64,000 bases of DNA from Platerodrilus igneus. Taxonomy: Eukaryota > Arthropoda > Insecta > Coleoptera > Lycidae. A model generated the notes under the pieces. That model was not told where the DNA came from and made no database searches. It saw only the letters and a list, made by a program, of their open reading frames with translations. The stretch is taken from assembly GCA_036346225.1 (NCBI GenBank), contig JARFIW010000884.1, forward strand, positions 4,450,501 to 4,514,500, written 5' to 3'. Below, in pieces: positions 44,939 through 55,581 of the stretch (within the stretch, counting starts at the first letter, position 1; each line of letters opens with the position of its first letter). Position numbers and translations under genes: made by a program.

Positions 44939-45760
44939 TTAGAGTTTAACTAATAGTACCCATAGCGTTGATTTTGGAGTGTGTTTGATCAACCATTCTA
45001 TAATAGCAATCTCTACTTCAGCATTCCAATTAAATCGCAATCTTTTTAATGGTTGTTTTAATAGGCCAAATTCATGAAAATTGCATGGGGCTAAGTCATA
45101 TGACGAAGTAGAGTTTGAATTGTCTGCGCTACATGGAGTCGAGCATTGCCATGCAAAAAAATAACACAATTTGTGGGCACCGGTGACGTTTATTTGTTAT
45201 TCTGGCACGTAAGCCTATTAAGGTGACGACATGGAGCTCAGAGTTAATGTTGACACCGGGTTCTTTAAAATCCAAGAACAACACATCCTGATAATTAAAA
45301 AAATACGGTCAACATTACTTTTTTGCCAAAGTTTGGGTTCGGAATTTTTTCGTCTTCGGAGATGGTGCACGCTTGCACTGCACACTTTGACGTTTGAATT
45401 CAGGTTCGTAGTTATAACACTAAGACGCATCGGTGTAGAAAAGTAGTATATTGTTGTTAAAAGCGCACTAAATGTATTAAGTTCGAACGCATATTCTTCT
45501 GCTCATCACTAAGCAATCGAAAGATCCACTAGGCGTCAACTTTCCGATAACCAAGACTATGAATGTACTATGGAATGTACAGTTCCAGCGCTGATGTTCA
45601 ACCACTGAGAAAGTTCTCTAACTTCAATGCGTCTATTTGCGCTCAATGTAGTTTCCAGTTTTCTCACATTTTCATCTCATGCTGCAAAACGTGCAAGTCC
45701 AGGACGGGCCAAATCGTTAGTGGATTAACCGAGATGGTCTGCTTCTAGAGGTTGATAAAG
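44939..45760 (-). pseudogene. mariner-family transposase relic
   Basis: Reading the minus strand from about 45760 leftwards, the order of a mariner transposase is preserved across frames. It shows a RRIEVRELSQWLN...GTVHSIVHS helix-turn-helix region (~45560-45660), LLSDEQKNMRS (~45490), and YEPEFKRQSVQCKRAPSP (~45360-45410). A segment equivalent to the KVM..VFWD block (~45280) follows, then HGNARLH (~45130) and SYDLAPCNFHEFGLLKQ (~45080). The residue that is Asp in the HDNARPH motif of active relatives is Gly here. Several stops and shifts are present, so it is inactive. The terminal inverted repeats could not be located with confidence. Confidence 0.82.
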
Positions 45761-46916
45761 TTTCTGCTATCCTTAATATCCCCCCCCCCTCTCAATTTTG
45801 GAAGTCAGTCGTCTGATTGACATGGCCAGATGATATAGACCTTTGATACAAATTTCGCAATTTTCTAATCAAGCTCGGAAAAAGGTTTCTTTCCTCTGGA
45901 CTTCTGATTGCAATCAGGAAGCTACAAATTTGACAAAATTAAAATTATTATAAAATCTAAACCTCAATAAGTATGAGTAATAGTGACGTTAAGATTTTGC
46001 TAAGAAGAAAGTATATTTTCATGCTCGAGAACATCAAAACATAGGTTATCATAAAACTTACTTTCTGTCTGAGCTAAATTATTAAAAATATATTTAACCA
46101 ATACCGGATAATTATTGTGTTAATTAACATACTGTAATTGCATACCTTAAGAACATTGGCACAAAAGGTTTGCGACATTTTTTATAAGTAGATTTTACAG
46201 AAAATAGAATCTATACTTACGTGATACCTGAGAATATGTTCCAGTCCAGTATTGGGGTTCCTATAAGAATTCAGGAAGTGGCTCGTGGTTCATATAATGT
46301 TGCCTTTGACACATCAGGAATAACGGAAGCAATTTATTTCTCTGTCAAATTATGGATTCATATGTAGAAGGATATATAACTCAAACTTAATCGGATAGTT
46401 TAACCATAGCAAAAAATTAAATCCCAGAAGAAAAGATCTATAACCAAATATGTTAATGAATCTTCATCGCCATGCATACATACCATAGTTACACCAGGAG
46501 TAATCGTAGAAAAAGATATTTGTGTAATTTGCTCTTTTCAAATTTTTCAGTAAATGTTACTGTAGAATAATTGTGTATTTATTTCTAGAACACAAAGGAA
46601 AGTGAAACAATGCTAATAATGAGCTTTTATCAATTTTAGATAACAGCCTTATTTCAAACTTAAATACAAAACAGGTGTTAGATAGAGGACTTGTATTATC
46701 AATGAGCAAGCAAACGTGGTTTGATGAATGAAAACCAGATTTCAAATAGTGAAAGAAACGGAGTAAAGTGTGTTACCTAATTTAGAATTATTACGGATTG
46801 GAAATAGCCAAAAGTAGTAATTGATGCACTTATGTACAATTCTGCAGAAAAATTGAGTAGTACGAAAACTGAACGTAACAAGTTAGTTTATAAATAAAAT
46901 AAATTTTTTTTCTTAC
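45761..46916. other. No gene recognised
   Basis: Only short chance frames are present, plus a C homopolymer run near 45780. Confidence 0.4.
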
Positions 46917-47099
46917 CTCTGATTCGTTTCCTTCGCAATTTTTTCCAAACATTTTCTTTAAATCACTATATTTAAGATGGTTTATTACAAAAAATAGCCC
47001 ATAGTGCTTAACATTTTCAATTAATTTTTCCTTCTCTATCTTCTGCTGCGTCCGTTCTCTACTGCTTGCTGGTTCAGACTGGTATACCAACACCGACAC
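46917..47099 (-). pseudogene. MADF-domain-like fragment
   Basis: The minus strand reads a short N-terminus, then EKEKLIENVKHYGLFFVINH and LKYSDLKK, resembling the start of a MADF (Myb/SANT-like) domain. The expected KxxxWxxL continuation is present but in the next frame (KENVWKKL), indicating a one-base lesion. A GTAAGA after codon GAG near 46916 could be a splice donor. MADF domains occur in insect transcription regulators and in Harbinger transposon proteins; which of these this is cannot be told. The similarity is short. Confidence 0.4.
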
Positions 47100-48470
47100 G
47101 TATCGACACGCACGATTAAAGCATTCCTTGCGAGAACGTCTGTTGGTGCCGATACGTCTCGTTGAGGAAACGTGCAGGTCGGGGTCGGTATTAAATTTTA
47201 GGCGTGTCTAAGTCGGTATGCGTAGTTACCTACCTGATGGTATGCGCGGTATAGTGTAAATTGACTGTTGTTTGCTAAAAATCATGTTAATGGGAACTTG
47301 AAGAAGAGGAATATCGTGCTTATTGCTAACGATTTCAGATACCATTCCCATCATATTGGTGAACCTGTTTAAAACGGGATACAAGCAAATATTCTTTAGG
47401 TTGCACTGTAAAGGAATAGATTTCGTTTGGAAAGAATTCACCATGGTTTTCTGATAAATGGATGCATTGAACTGGTGACAATTTGTGCTAAGTTTGTCAC
47501 ACATCAGTATAGACTCGAATTTAGAACTAAAAATGATAAGCATTTGCTAGGAATTTTATTTCGCCCCGAAGAAATGCATAATATTTTCAACGCTTTTAAG
47601 ATTTAGGTTGTTGATTGATCCGTCCAGAATTTAATCTGAATATAATCGGGCTCACCTAGAACACACTTGGGCGGCAACTGATCAGGAACCGTCTACACGT
47701 TAAAGAAATCCATCTGGTTAGTGTAGAATATGGCTTCTTACATGAATGAAAATATTTTCAATGGGTGTGCCGAAGTTTCACAAACTAAGAGAAACCCTAC
47801 ATGTAATTTAATATAGACTTTTGCTGGTCATATGTTTTATTAAAACGGTATAAAGCTAAATCTCACTTATCTGAATAATTTTTCTTGCGAGCATTAAGAG
47901 ATTGCAGATAATTGTACATATCTTTCAGCGAACAGCGAACAGTCAAAAAAGTTCAACATATTGATTAAAAGCATTTGTAAAAAGTGTTTCCAGTAGTAAA
48001 ATATTAGTATTTAAAGGCAGTCCTTTTTCTAATTTATGCTGTATGTAGAAAACTCAAAATCTTGTAAATAATTTTGTACGAGTATTACAGGCATATTCTA
48101 GGTCAGTAATCTATTAATTAGATAATTATACGGGAACCACTGTAACACTTCAAGAATCTTCGGAAACATTTTTCTTTGAAAATATTACTCTAAGGCATAC
48201 AATTTTAAGACAACATAAAGCATTAAATTATAGTAAGCACTAAAGCAGATGTGTAGAAAATTATATACCCCGTGTAGAAGAAAATGCCAACAAAGACCGA
48301 CTACAAGTGGTAGTGTACGCCTGTACGGTCATCGAAGCAACGATTATAATCTCCGGTAACTCATGCCTGAACAAGCTCGTTCTTCAGATACCGGAAGTCC
48401 TAACCGGTTCCAGTAATCACAGTGACTGGTGAGGCCCGAAGGACGAGAAATAATGAGTCTCTGAGGAAAT
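47100..48470. other. No gene recognised; possible promoter region at the right end
   Basis: 47090-47220 has recurring CCGA.ACGT / TATCGACACG-like words. 48290-48470 is richer in G+C than the background and precedes the candidate first exon. Confidence 0.35.
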
Positions 48471-48514
48471 ATGTCGAGATTATCGCAACAAAAACAGCCG
48501 TTCCGTTCCATTGG
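48471..48514 (+). CDS. Candidate first coding exon (14 codons plus 2 bases)
   Basis: An ATG at 48471 opens a short frame (MSRLSQQKQPFRSI) that runs into a consensus splice donor, GG then GTGAGT at 48515-48520. The upstream 180 bp are less AT-rich than the surroundings. No further exon is visible in the window, and a 44-bp exon is weak evidence by itself. Confidence 0.3.
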
Positions 48515-49324
48515 GTGAGTTCACCAGTTCATTAGCTCTTCTTAAGTGTTGGTGTTGAGCGGATGTTGATTCTCCTGCAAGAGAATTTTTATTCTTTTTG
48601 CTTGTTTATTTGAAATAGCTACAGTTACGCAAATGTTTTAAACTGAAATAGGCTCGAGTCTTTTAAAGTGTTCTTATAATTTATGTAGTAATTATGTATT
48701 CCATTAATACTTCATTCCGCAAGCAAATTAATTAATTCTCTTTTGAATTTAAGAAATGCATAAAACTTACGTGAAATTTAGGCTATCGCTACAAGAATAA
48801 TTGTGCGAATTGTGTCTGTAATTAGGCGTACAAGAAGTACAGATATAAACACAGGACATCTTACAATGATTTTAGGTGAAAAAAATTTTGTCGTATTTTT
48901 GAGTATATCGAATTGAATAAAGTTTTACACTAACGTTTGGAATTTGATATTTTTTAACACAGGATGTTTCTTGAAATTTTGAAAAATTATGTTTATTAAA
49001 GTGTCTCAAAGGCTGGTTACTTGCGTGCTCAATTAACCGGGTGCAAAGCTGAACACTAGTAACAATCCTTTACCCCTAATTTATTTCTAAGGTATTGTCA
49101 ATACCCAAGTTTTTCAGATATTTTTACATTTTTTCAATCCCTACTAAATACATACATACGTGCTTTCTTAAGAAACTCCAAATAATTCTCTATTAAATCT
49201 TAACTTTTATTGGTTTGATCTAAACAATAAAATATTTTTCCTAACCTAATAAAATTCCATGGGTCTTACTCAAGTAAAATATTTTTTCAAGTTCATATTT
49301 TAATTAAAAAATATGAAAATATTT
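48515..49324. other. No gene recognised
   Basis: AT-rich sequence. If 48471-48514 is an exon, this would be intron. Confidence 0.35.
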
Positions 49325-49450
49325 GTTGGGGGTAAATTGAGCGTTACATTATAAATTTAGATTTGTCGTGAAGGGGCGGGGACCCTATAACAGTTTAAGG
49401 GTGCACTACAGTGGTGCGGGAGTGGGGTCCATGGAAACGATAATAGAGAT
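49325..49450 (+). repeat. Dispersed repeat, copy 2 (first copy at 1626-1760)
   Basis: It shares TATAAATTTAGA, the G-rich block and GTGCGGGAGTG in order with 1626-1760. Confidence 0.4.
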
Positions 49451-49779
49451 AATAAAAAAAGAAAAATAAATAAAATGGGTTAAATATAAACAAACTACCC
49501 TATAAGATTTACTTACACTGAAAGATTTTACTATAGGGGAGTGATTTAAAATTGCCGTTTAAAAATACACATCTTCAATTAGTTCCTGGCGATGAAAGTT
49601 TATGAAATATGGATGCAACACCAAGCGCAAGTTATTCACTTTCACCCCCTAAAAAACGTATTTGTTTAGGCCTGGGTCATTTAGAAAGGCAAACTGTAAT
49701 TGTTATATTTTAGAGCTCAAAACTTGGTTCTCGAAAAATGAAACCTACTGCCAGTTGCTTGAAATAAAACGAACAATAC

Positions 49780-50195
49780 TGTTACAAACTATTAGGCAAC
49801 CCGTCAAACGCGCAAGCTGCATAACCGAAGTGTATTCTACAAAAATCTAGAACCTTTCAGCAAACACCAGACTATGAATCATCTATTTAATTATAGGGTA
49901 TATATAAGATCGGTGGTGAGGGTACATCGGTTAGTCTATATCAAAATGTTGTATATAAATCATCTCGTGTATAGTTAGTTGATCATTACGTTTTGAAAGT
50001 CCGATAGTAAATATAAATTTGTGTTATGTGAACGTGCATATTGTACCGCTAGCTTGTACATAAATAGACAAAAGGGTAATAGATAAATTGTAGTAGTGTT
50101 TAGTGTTGTTAAGAAGAGTTATGGTTAAGAATTTAGTTTAAGAGGATATCCGTGCTTGTAAATAACATTAGTGTGATAGTGCTTCATTGTTAATT
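49780..50195 (+). repeat. 5' LTR, truncated at its 3' end
   Basis: It aligns with 55538-55937. Similarity stops at GTTAATT (50195), after which the 13-mer GTGCTTCATTGTT, already present at 50179-50191, is repeated at 50196-50208. The U5-like end and the tRNA primer site are missing. Confidence 0.88.
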
Positions 50196-50264
50196 GTGCT
50201 TCATTGTTGGGTGTATAGTGATTAATTAAAAAAACACGTCTAAAGACATTTGAGTAGTTTGTAT

Positions 50265-51393
50265 ATGCCTGTTACAAGAACCCAAAGTAAAATGGACGCA
50301 GAAACTTTAATGAATTTCTTAAAGGATTTTAAATCCGGTATGGAAGAGAGGTCGGCTAAACCAGAAGTGACACTTAGTGAAAACGTAGTAAGGTCAGTTG
50401 AACTGGAATCAACCCTTAAAGAGTTTAAATACGGTATGGAACTGACACTTAGTGAAAATACTGCCACGTCAGAACAAAGATTTATGGAAGGCTCTATTGC
50501 ATCGAAAGAAGATTTCACTGAAAAGTTAAAAACAGTTGAGCATAAGTTGGACAGTAAATTGGTAAAAATGGAAGGAGATGTGATGAGGCTGCAAGAACAA
50601 ATGATTTTACTAACAACGCGGCCACTTGAATTAGCAAACCAAGTTGTAAATCAGAACATTCCAGAAATAAAAAACATGGAAGGAAGCGAGTCATTGCCGT
50701 CAAAATTTAAAGCGAAACCACCAACATTCAATGCTAAAACACCTTGGTCGACATATTTGAAACAATTTGAAGCTGCTGCAATAGTCAACGGTTGGTGCAA
50801 CAAAGAGCAAGCTATCTCCTTAATAGTGGCCCTGCGGAGGAAGCTCTTAACATCTTGCAAACGATTCCCGATCACCAACAGAATTATTACGGCCTTTTAA
50901 CATCGAAGCTTGAGATAAGATATAGAGACGCTCACTTTCAACACGTTTGCTTCAAGAATTCGAAGCTGACATTGCCGGATTAGTTAGGTTGAAATACCTA
51001 ACGGTACCAGAAATCTTCCTCGAACAACTGACTGTTCAAACATTTGCGGATGGCGATAAAGACGGCGAAATACAGCAAACACTAAGATTAGCACAGCTAA
51101 AAATGCTAAATGACACACTGGCTCACGCGCTTGAATTTGAAGCAGCTAAGCAGACATCACACAGGGTGAGCCACAAAGTTCGGTCTGCCTTAAAAGATCC
51201 TGGTCAATCGCAGAACAGTATAGACGAAATAATCAACCGTGTGGCGGAAAGGCTGGAAAGACAAGAACCGAGGAGATGGAGTTTGCGATGCTGGAGCTGC
51301 GGTGAAGTTGGCCATATACAGAGATGCTGTATCCAACCAAAAAAACAACCGGTCGAGCAGGGAAAACTAAAGCAACTCGAGGTAAAGGGGTGA
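50265..51393 (+). pseudogene. gag: Gag with CCHC zinc knuckle (frame-broken)
   Basis: An ATG at 50265 (MPVTRTQSKMDAETL) starts a frame running to 50900. It has a charged, coiled-coil-prone N-terminus in which an FLKDFKSGMEE-like unit recurs (FKSGMEERS, FKYGMELT), then the capsid start (PPTFNAKTPWSTYLKQFEAA). The capsid continues in another frame (LLTS...LEIRYRDAHFQ, then 50947-51393) and ends with a zinc knuckle CWSCGEVGHIQRCC at about 51292-51333, a C-x2-C-x4-H-x4-C site that binds RNA. The frame changes lie near 50830-50950. A related gag fragment occurs at 59762-59925 on the other strand. Confidence 0.85.
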
Positions 51394-51447
51394 ACGTCGA
51401 CAGCACAACGTAGCGCTTCGGAGATTGTCATCCGTGCTGCATCGTCG

Positions 51448-54400
51448 ATGGGAAGTCTGAACAACATTTATATCGATAGTAGAATTAATGGTAGGGTTGA
51501 CCGATTACTCGTGAATACAGGAGCGACTAGGACTATTGTGAGACCAGATTTGGTTGGACGCGGAAAAGTGCTATCTGCATCGGTATGTCTTCGAACGGCA
51601 AGCGGTGAGAAAATTTCTACTCACAGAGAGGCTGCCGTAACGTTCGGAATTGGAGACAAACTAATTAATCATCGGGTGTTAGTAGCTGAAATTACAGAAG
51701 AAGTTATCTTGAGAATGGATCTCATGAGAGAATATGGGTTTCATGTGAACATAAAAGAATATGTGCTTCGGATAGATGATGATGTGATTCCATTTCAAGA
51801 AAATGATTTGTGATATGAAACTACCCGAGAAAACGGAAATGATCGTAATGGAAAGCCTGGATGGGACGCTCTGGGAAAGACAAGTATGCATGATGGAAGC
51901 AACTGAATCGGGAATGGGTCAGGAGGGATTACCGATTGGAAGAACACTGGTAAAATTTAGAAATATGGTACCAGTAGGGGTGCTAAACATTAATTTGCTT
52001 ACGGTAACCTTGAGAAAAAACATGATTGTGGGAAGTTGCATTTCAGTATGCCATATTAAACGTTGTATGGACGACACAAAAGATAAACCATCCAACAGTT
52101 GCTAACAGAACTTGCTGGATATGTTGATACCATCGTGTCAAGGATTAAACGGCGACCAACTCGGCAAGGTAAAAAGAACTGGTCGGACGATATTGAGGCG
52201 TGTTTGCACTGGATGATAGTGCGAAAGGAAGGACGAATGTGGTGCAACACAAGATCAATACTGGAGATGCGCAACCGATACGACAACATCCCAGGCGGCT
52301 TCCTTTGGCAAAACGTAAGAAAGCCGAGCAAATTATCATAGACATGGAGAAACAGGGAGTGATTGAGGCCTCGAATAGTCCATGGGCATCCCCGGTAGTG
52401 CTTGTCAAGAAAAAGGATGGTTCGACAAGGTTTTGTGTAGACTACCGGCGGCTAAACAATGTCACAAAGGAAGACAGTTATTTTTTGCCCAGAATTAATG
52501 ACACCTTAGATACTTTATCAGTATCTAAATGGTTTTCGACCTTGGACTTGAAAAGCGGATACTGGCAGGTGGTCTTGGAGCCAAACGATAAAGAGAAAAC
52601 TGCGTTTACAATTGGAACTGGATTATGGCAGTTTAAGGTCATGCCCTTTGGATTATGCAATGCTCCTGCTACTTTTGAACGTTTGATGGAGTTGATTCTA
52701 CGTGGACTGTCTTGGAAAACATGTCTGGTATACCTAGACGATGTGGTAGTGTTAGGCGGGTTTTAGAAACCTAGAGGGAATATTCTAAAGATTACGCGAG
52801 GCAAACCTTACCTTGAGTCCTAAAAAATGTCACCTATTTGGAAAAAAGGTGAAATACCTAGGATATGCCGTTTCGGAGACCGGAATAGAAGCCGACCCTG
52901 ACGAGATAAAAACGATAGAAGAGTGGCCTACACCTGTGGATATACATCAACTACTCAGTTTTCTGGGATTGTGTACATATTACCGACGTTTTATATCAGG
53001 GTTTGCGAACATTGCCAAACCGTTGACAAAATTAACCGAAGTTGGACAAGAATATAATTGGAATGATGACTGCCACAGCGCATTTGAACAACTGAAACGA
53101 TTACTAGCCACAGCACTGATTGTGAGTTATCCACGGATGGAGGGTAAATTTGAGTTGGATACCGATGCCAGCAACACAGCTATAGGAAGCATTCATTCTC
53201 AAGTGTAGGACGGACAAGAAAAAGTTATTGGGTATTTCAGCAAGGTCTTGTCGCGGCCAGAAACGAACTATTGTGTGATAAGAAGAGAGCTGTTGGCCGT
53301 CGTCAAATCTGTAGAACATTTTTATAAGGACTTATATGACCGTAAATTCCTGTTAAGAACAGACCATGCTGCACTAAAATGGTTACTGCAGTTTCAAAAT
53401 CCTGAAGGGTAAATTACAAGGTGTATAGAACGGCTGCAGGAATATGGCTTTGACACAGAACATCGTGTAGGAACTAGCCATCGGAATGCAGACGTTCTGT
53501 CAAGGAGATCTTGTCCAGTAGACTGCAACCACTGCTCCAAGATAGAAGAGAAAATAAGTGTCACCCATAAAATGACGGTAACTGATGATACTTGGCCACC
53601 CGAAAAATACGAGAAGACCAGGAGAATGACACCGAATTGGTACGTATTATTTGAGTGGAAAAGTAGAGGACAACAATCAGCTTAGTATTTCAAGTAGGAG
53701 CCTGAAAGCATACTGGACACAGTGGAACTCCTTGGTGATTGAAAATAGCATCTTAAAATGACGCCTGGAGTATGAAGATGCCACTGAGAGACGACTTCAA
53801 GTGATAGTGCCGAGAAGCAGAGTGCCGGAAGTGTTGCAGCACTTGCACGATAATATTTTCGGAGGGCACTTTGACGTGAATAGAACTCTTAAAAGAGTGA
53901 GAGAATGATTCTATTGGGTAAACTGCAAAGAAGATGTGAAGGAGTGGTGCCGGAAATGCGAGTTGTGTGCCTCTGGAGAGGGCCCGGTCACAAAACGGAA
54001 AGCCCTAATGGGACAGTATAACGTGGAGAATCCCTTTGAGAGGGTGGCCATTGACATAGCTGGTCCGTTTCCTAAATCAGAGAAAGGAAATAAATACATC
54101 TTGGTTGCAATGGATTACTTTACCAAATGGCCAGAGGCGTATGCTATACTTAACCAATACGGTTGCAGATGTACTAGTGAGCGAGTTGTTTTGTCGCTTT
54201 GGAGTTCCGTTGGAATTACACTCCGATCAAGGTCGGACCTTCGAATCAGCGTTGTTTCAGAATGTCTGCAGACATCTTGGAATCAGGAAGACTAGAACCA
54301 CGCCACTTCATGCTCAATCGGATAGAATGGTCGAAAGAATGAACAGGACGTTAGGAAAGTACCTAGCCAAAGTTGTCTCTGAACACCAACAAGACTGGGA

Positions 54401-54861
54401 CCAATGTTTACATTTGTTCCTACTTGCGTACCGATCTTCGGTACATGACAGCACAGGATACTCTCACGCTTGCGTGATGTTAGGACGTGAATTCCGGTTA
54501 TCATGTGATCTTCAGTTTGGATTTAAACCTGGAGAAGTGATCGCAGGTGAAGATTACGTTAGTATGCTTCGTGAAAGATCAAATAGCATTCACGAAAACG
54601 TCCGAAAGAATATCCAGGCGGCAAGCGATCGAATGAAATCACAATATAACACAAGAGCACAAGAAGGTGGTTACCAACCTGGAGATTTAGCGGAGATTGT
54701 CGCCAAAATTACAAAGGCAATGAGAAGGCCCGTACGTAGTGTTAAAAAGAATTAATTATGTAGTGTACCGGATCAGAAGATCTACCCGTGGTAAACCGAA
54801 AGTGGTACACTTTGACCGTTTAACATCTTATGCTGGCAACAACCAGGATGACTTTGAGTGA
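51448..54861 (+). pseudogene. pol: Pol: protease, RT, RNase H, integrase (multiply broken)
   Basis: Domains appear in Ty3/gypsy order. Protease 51448-51813 has LLVNTGATRTIV, where the catalytic Asp of the usual DTGA is Asn. A protease-RT connector follows (51803-52090). RT 52310-52760 has GVIEASNSPWASPVVLVKKK, FCVDYRRLN, STLDLKSGYWQ, MPFGLCNAPATFE and VYLDDVVV. Thumb and RNase H are at 52813-53520 (ELDTDASNTAIG, then stops at 53206 and 53410, and RRELLAVV). Integrase is at ~53800-54861: ...HLHDNIFGGHF zinc half, CRKCELC, core AIDIAGPFP, HSDQGRTFE and VERMNRT, with a frame change near 54150. The C-terminal KPKVVHFDRL ends at a TGA at 54859-54861. Integrase DDE residues are still readable. Confidence 0.9.
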
Positions 54862-54917
54862 TGAGAATAGTGTTCGAAGAGTTATTAATCGTGGGCTAAA
54901 TGTAGATTTTGAGTTTC

Positions 54918-55372
54918 ATGGCGGCGAATGATGGTTCCGCTAAGGCGAGATTCGACGTTGTTGTTAAAAAACAGAAAGTTCTATTTAGAGCACCGGAAGA
55001 GTATTCCCTTGCACATTGCGTAGCTTCAGATTTGCAGATGTCAAGAGGAATAGCTGTTGTTTTCAAGAAAAGGTTTGAACGTGTGTATAAATTAGTACAA
55101 CAGCAACCAACTGTAGGAAAATCTTTGGTTCTTCAGGATGGAAATTGTTATGTTTACTATCTGGTCACCAAAAATTCTTCATGGCAGAAACCTAGTTATG
55201 GACATCTATGGGAGGCTTTGATGGATCTTAAGTCTCAGTGATGGAAATTGGAGTAACGAGACTAGCGGTCCCCAAGCTAGGCTGTGGACTGGTTCGCTTA
55301 GATTGGAGAATAGTTCGAAAAATGCTAAAAGTAATTTTCCAGGGAACCAACATCCAGGCCCTGGTTTGTTGC
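54918..55372 (+). pseudogene. OARD1/TARG1-like macrodomain in a retrotransposon
   Basis: Starting at an ATG 57 bp after the pol stop, two adjacent frames (54918-55240 and 55238-55372) together cover an OARD1-type macrodomain. Landmarks are FRAPEEYSLAHCVASDLQM, RGIAVVFKKRF, YVYYLVTKNSSWQKPSY, then VPKLGCGLVRLDWRIV and VIFQGTNIQALV. Family members bind ADP-ribose and remove it from acidic side chains. From memory, catalysis uses a Lys in the strand ending ...TK and an Asp in the GCGLD turn. Here the Lys is kept (LVTK) and the Asp is Val (GCGLV). The ADP-ribose loop is MSRGIA, less glycine-rich than usual. One frame change at about 55238 breaks the domain. It is likely an accessory protein of the element; the function in the element is unknown. 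Confidence 0.85.
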
Positions 55373-55581
55373 TATCAAACGGTTGTCTACCAACACCAAG
55401 AAAAAGTGTTGACTGTTATTTCCAACGACGTGGTGGATGCACCAGAGGAGATAGCTGCCGATATCGTCATCAGTCATCGAATTGGCGTCAAAATGTTTTT
55501 ACAGTTACGGGACGTAACGATTTTAAAAAGGGGCAGTGTTACGAACTACTAGGCGACCCGTCAAACACGCAAGCTGCATAA
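55373..55581 (+). pseudogene. CCCH zinc-finger tail of the accessory region, ending inside the 3' LTR
   Basis: A third frame, open from at least 55303 to a TAA at 55579-55581, encodes a Gly/Pro-rich linker and then a CCCH finger at 55414-55470. The finger is C-x7-C-x5-C-x3-H (CYFQRRGGC, TRGDSCRYRH), a spacing typical of RNA-binding CCCH fingers. The last 14 codons lie within the 3' LTR (from 55538). It follows the macrodomain directly but in the -1 frame relative to it, so either an indel separates them or they were joined by frameshifting. The finger's intact cysteines and histidine argue that this frame was once selected. Confidence 0.72.

Noticed and set aside
47090..47220. Recurring CCGATACGT-type words as terminal inverted repeats of a transposon
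   Set aside because: The words do not form a consistent inverted pair, and no element boundaries could be set.
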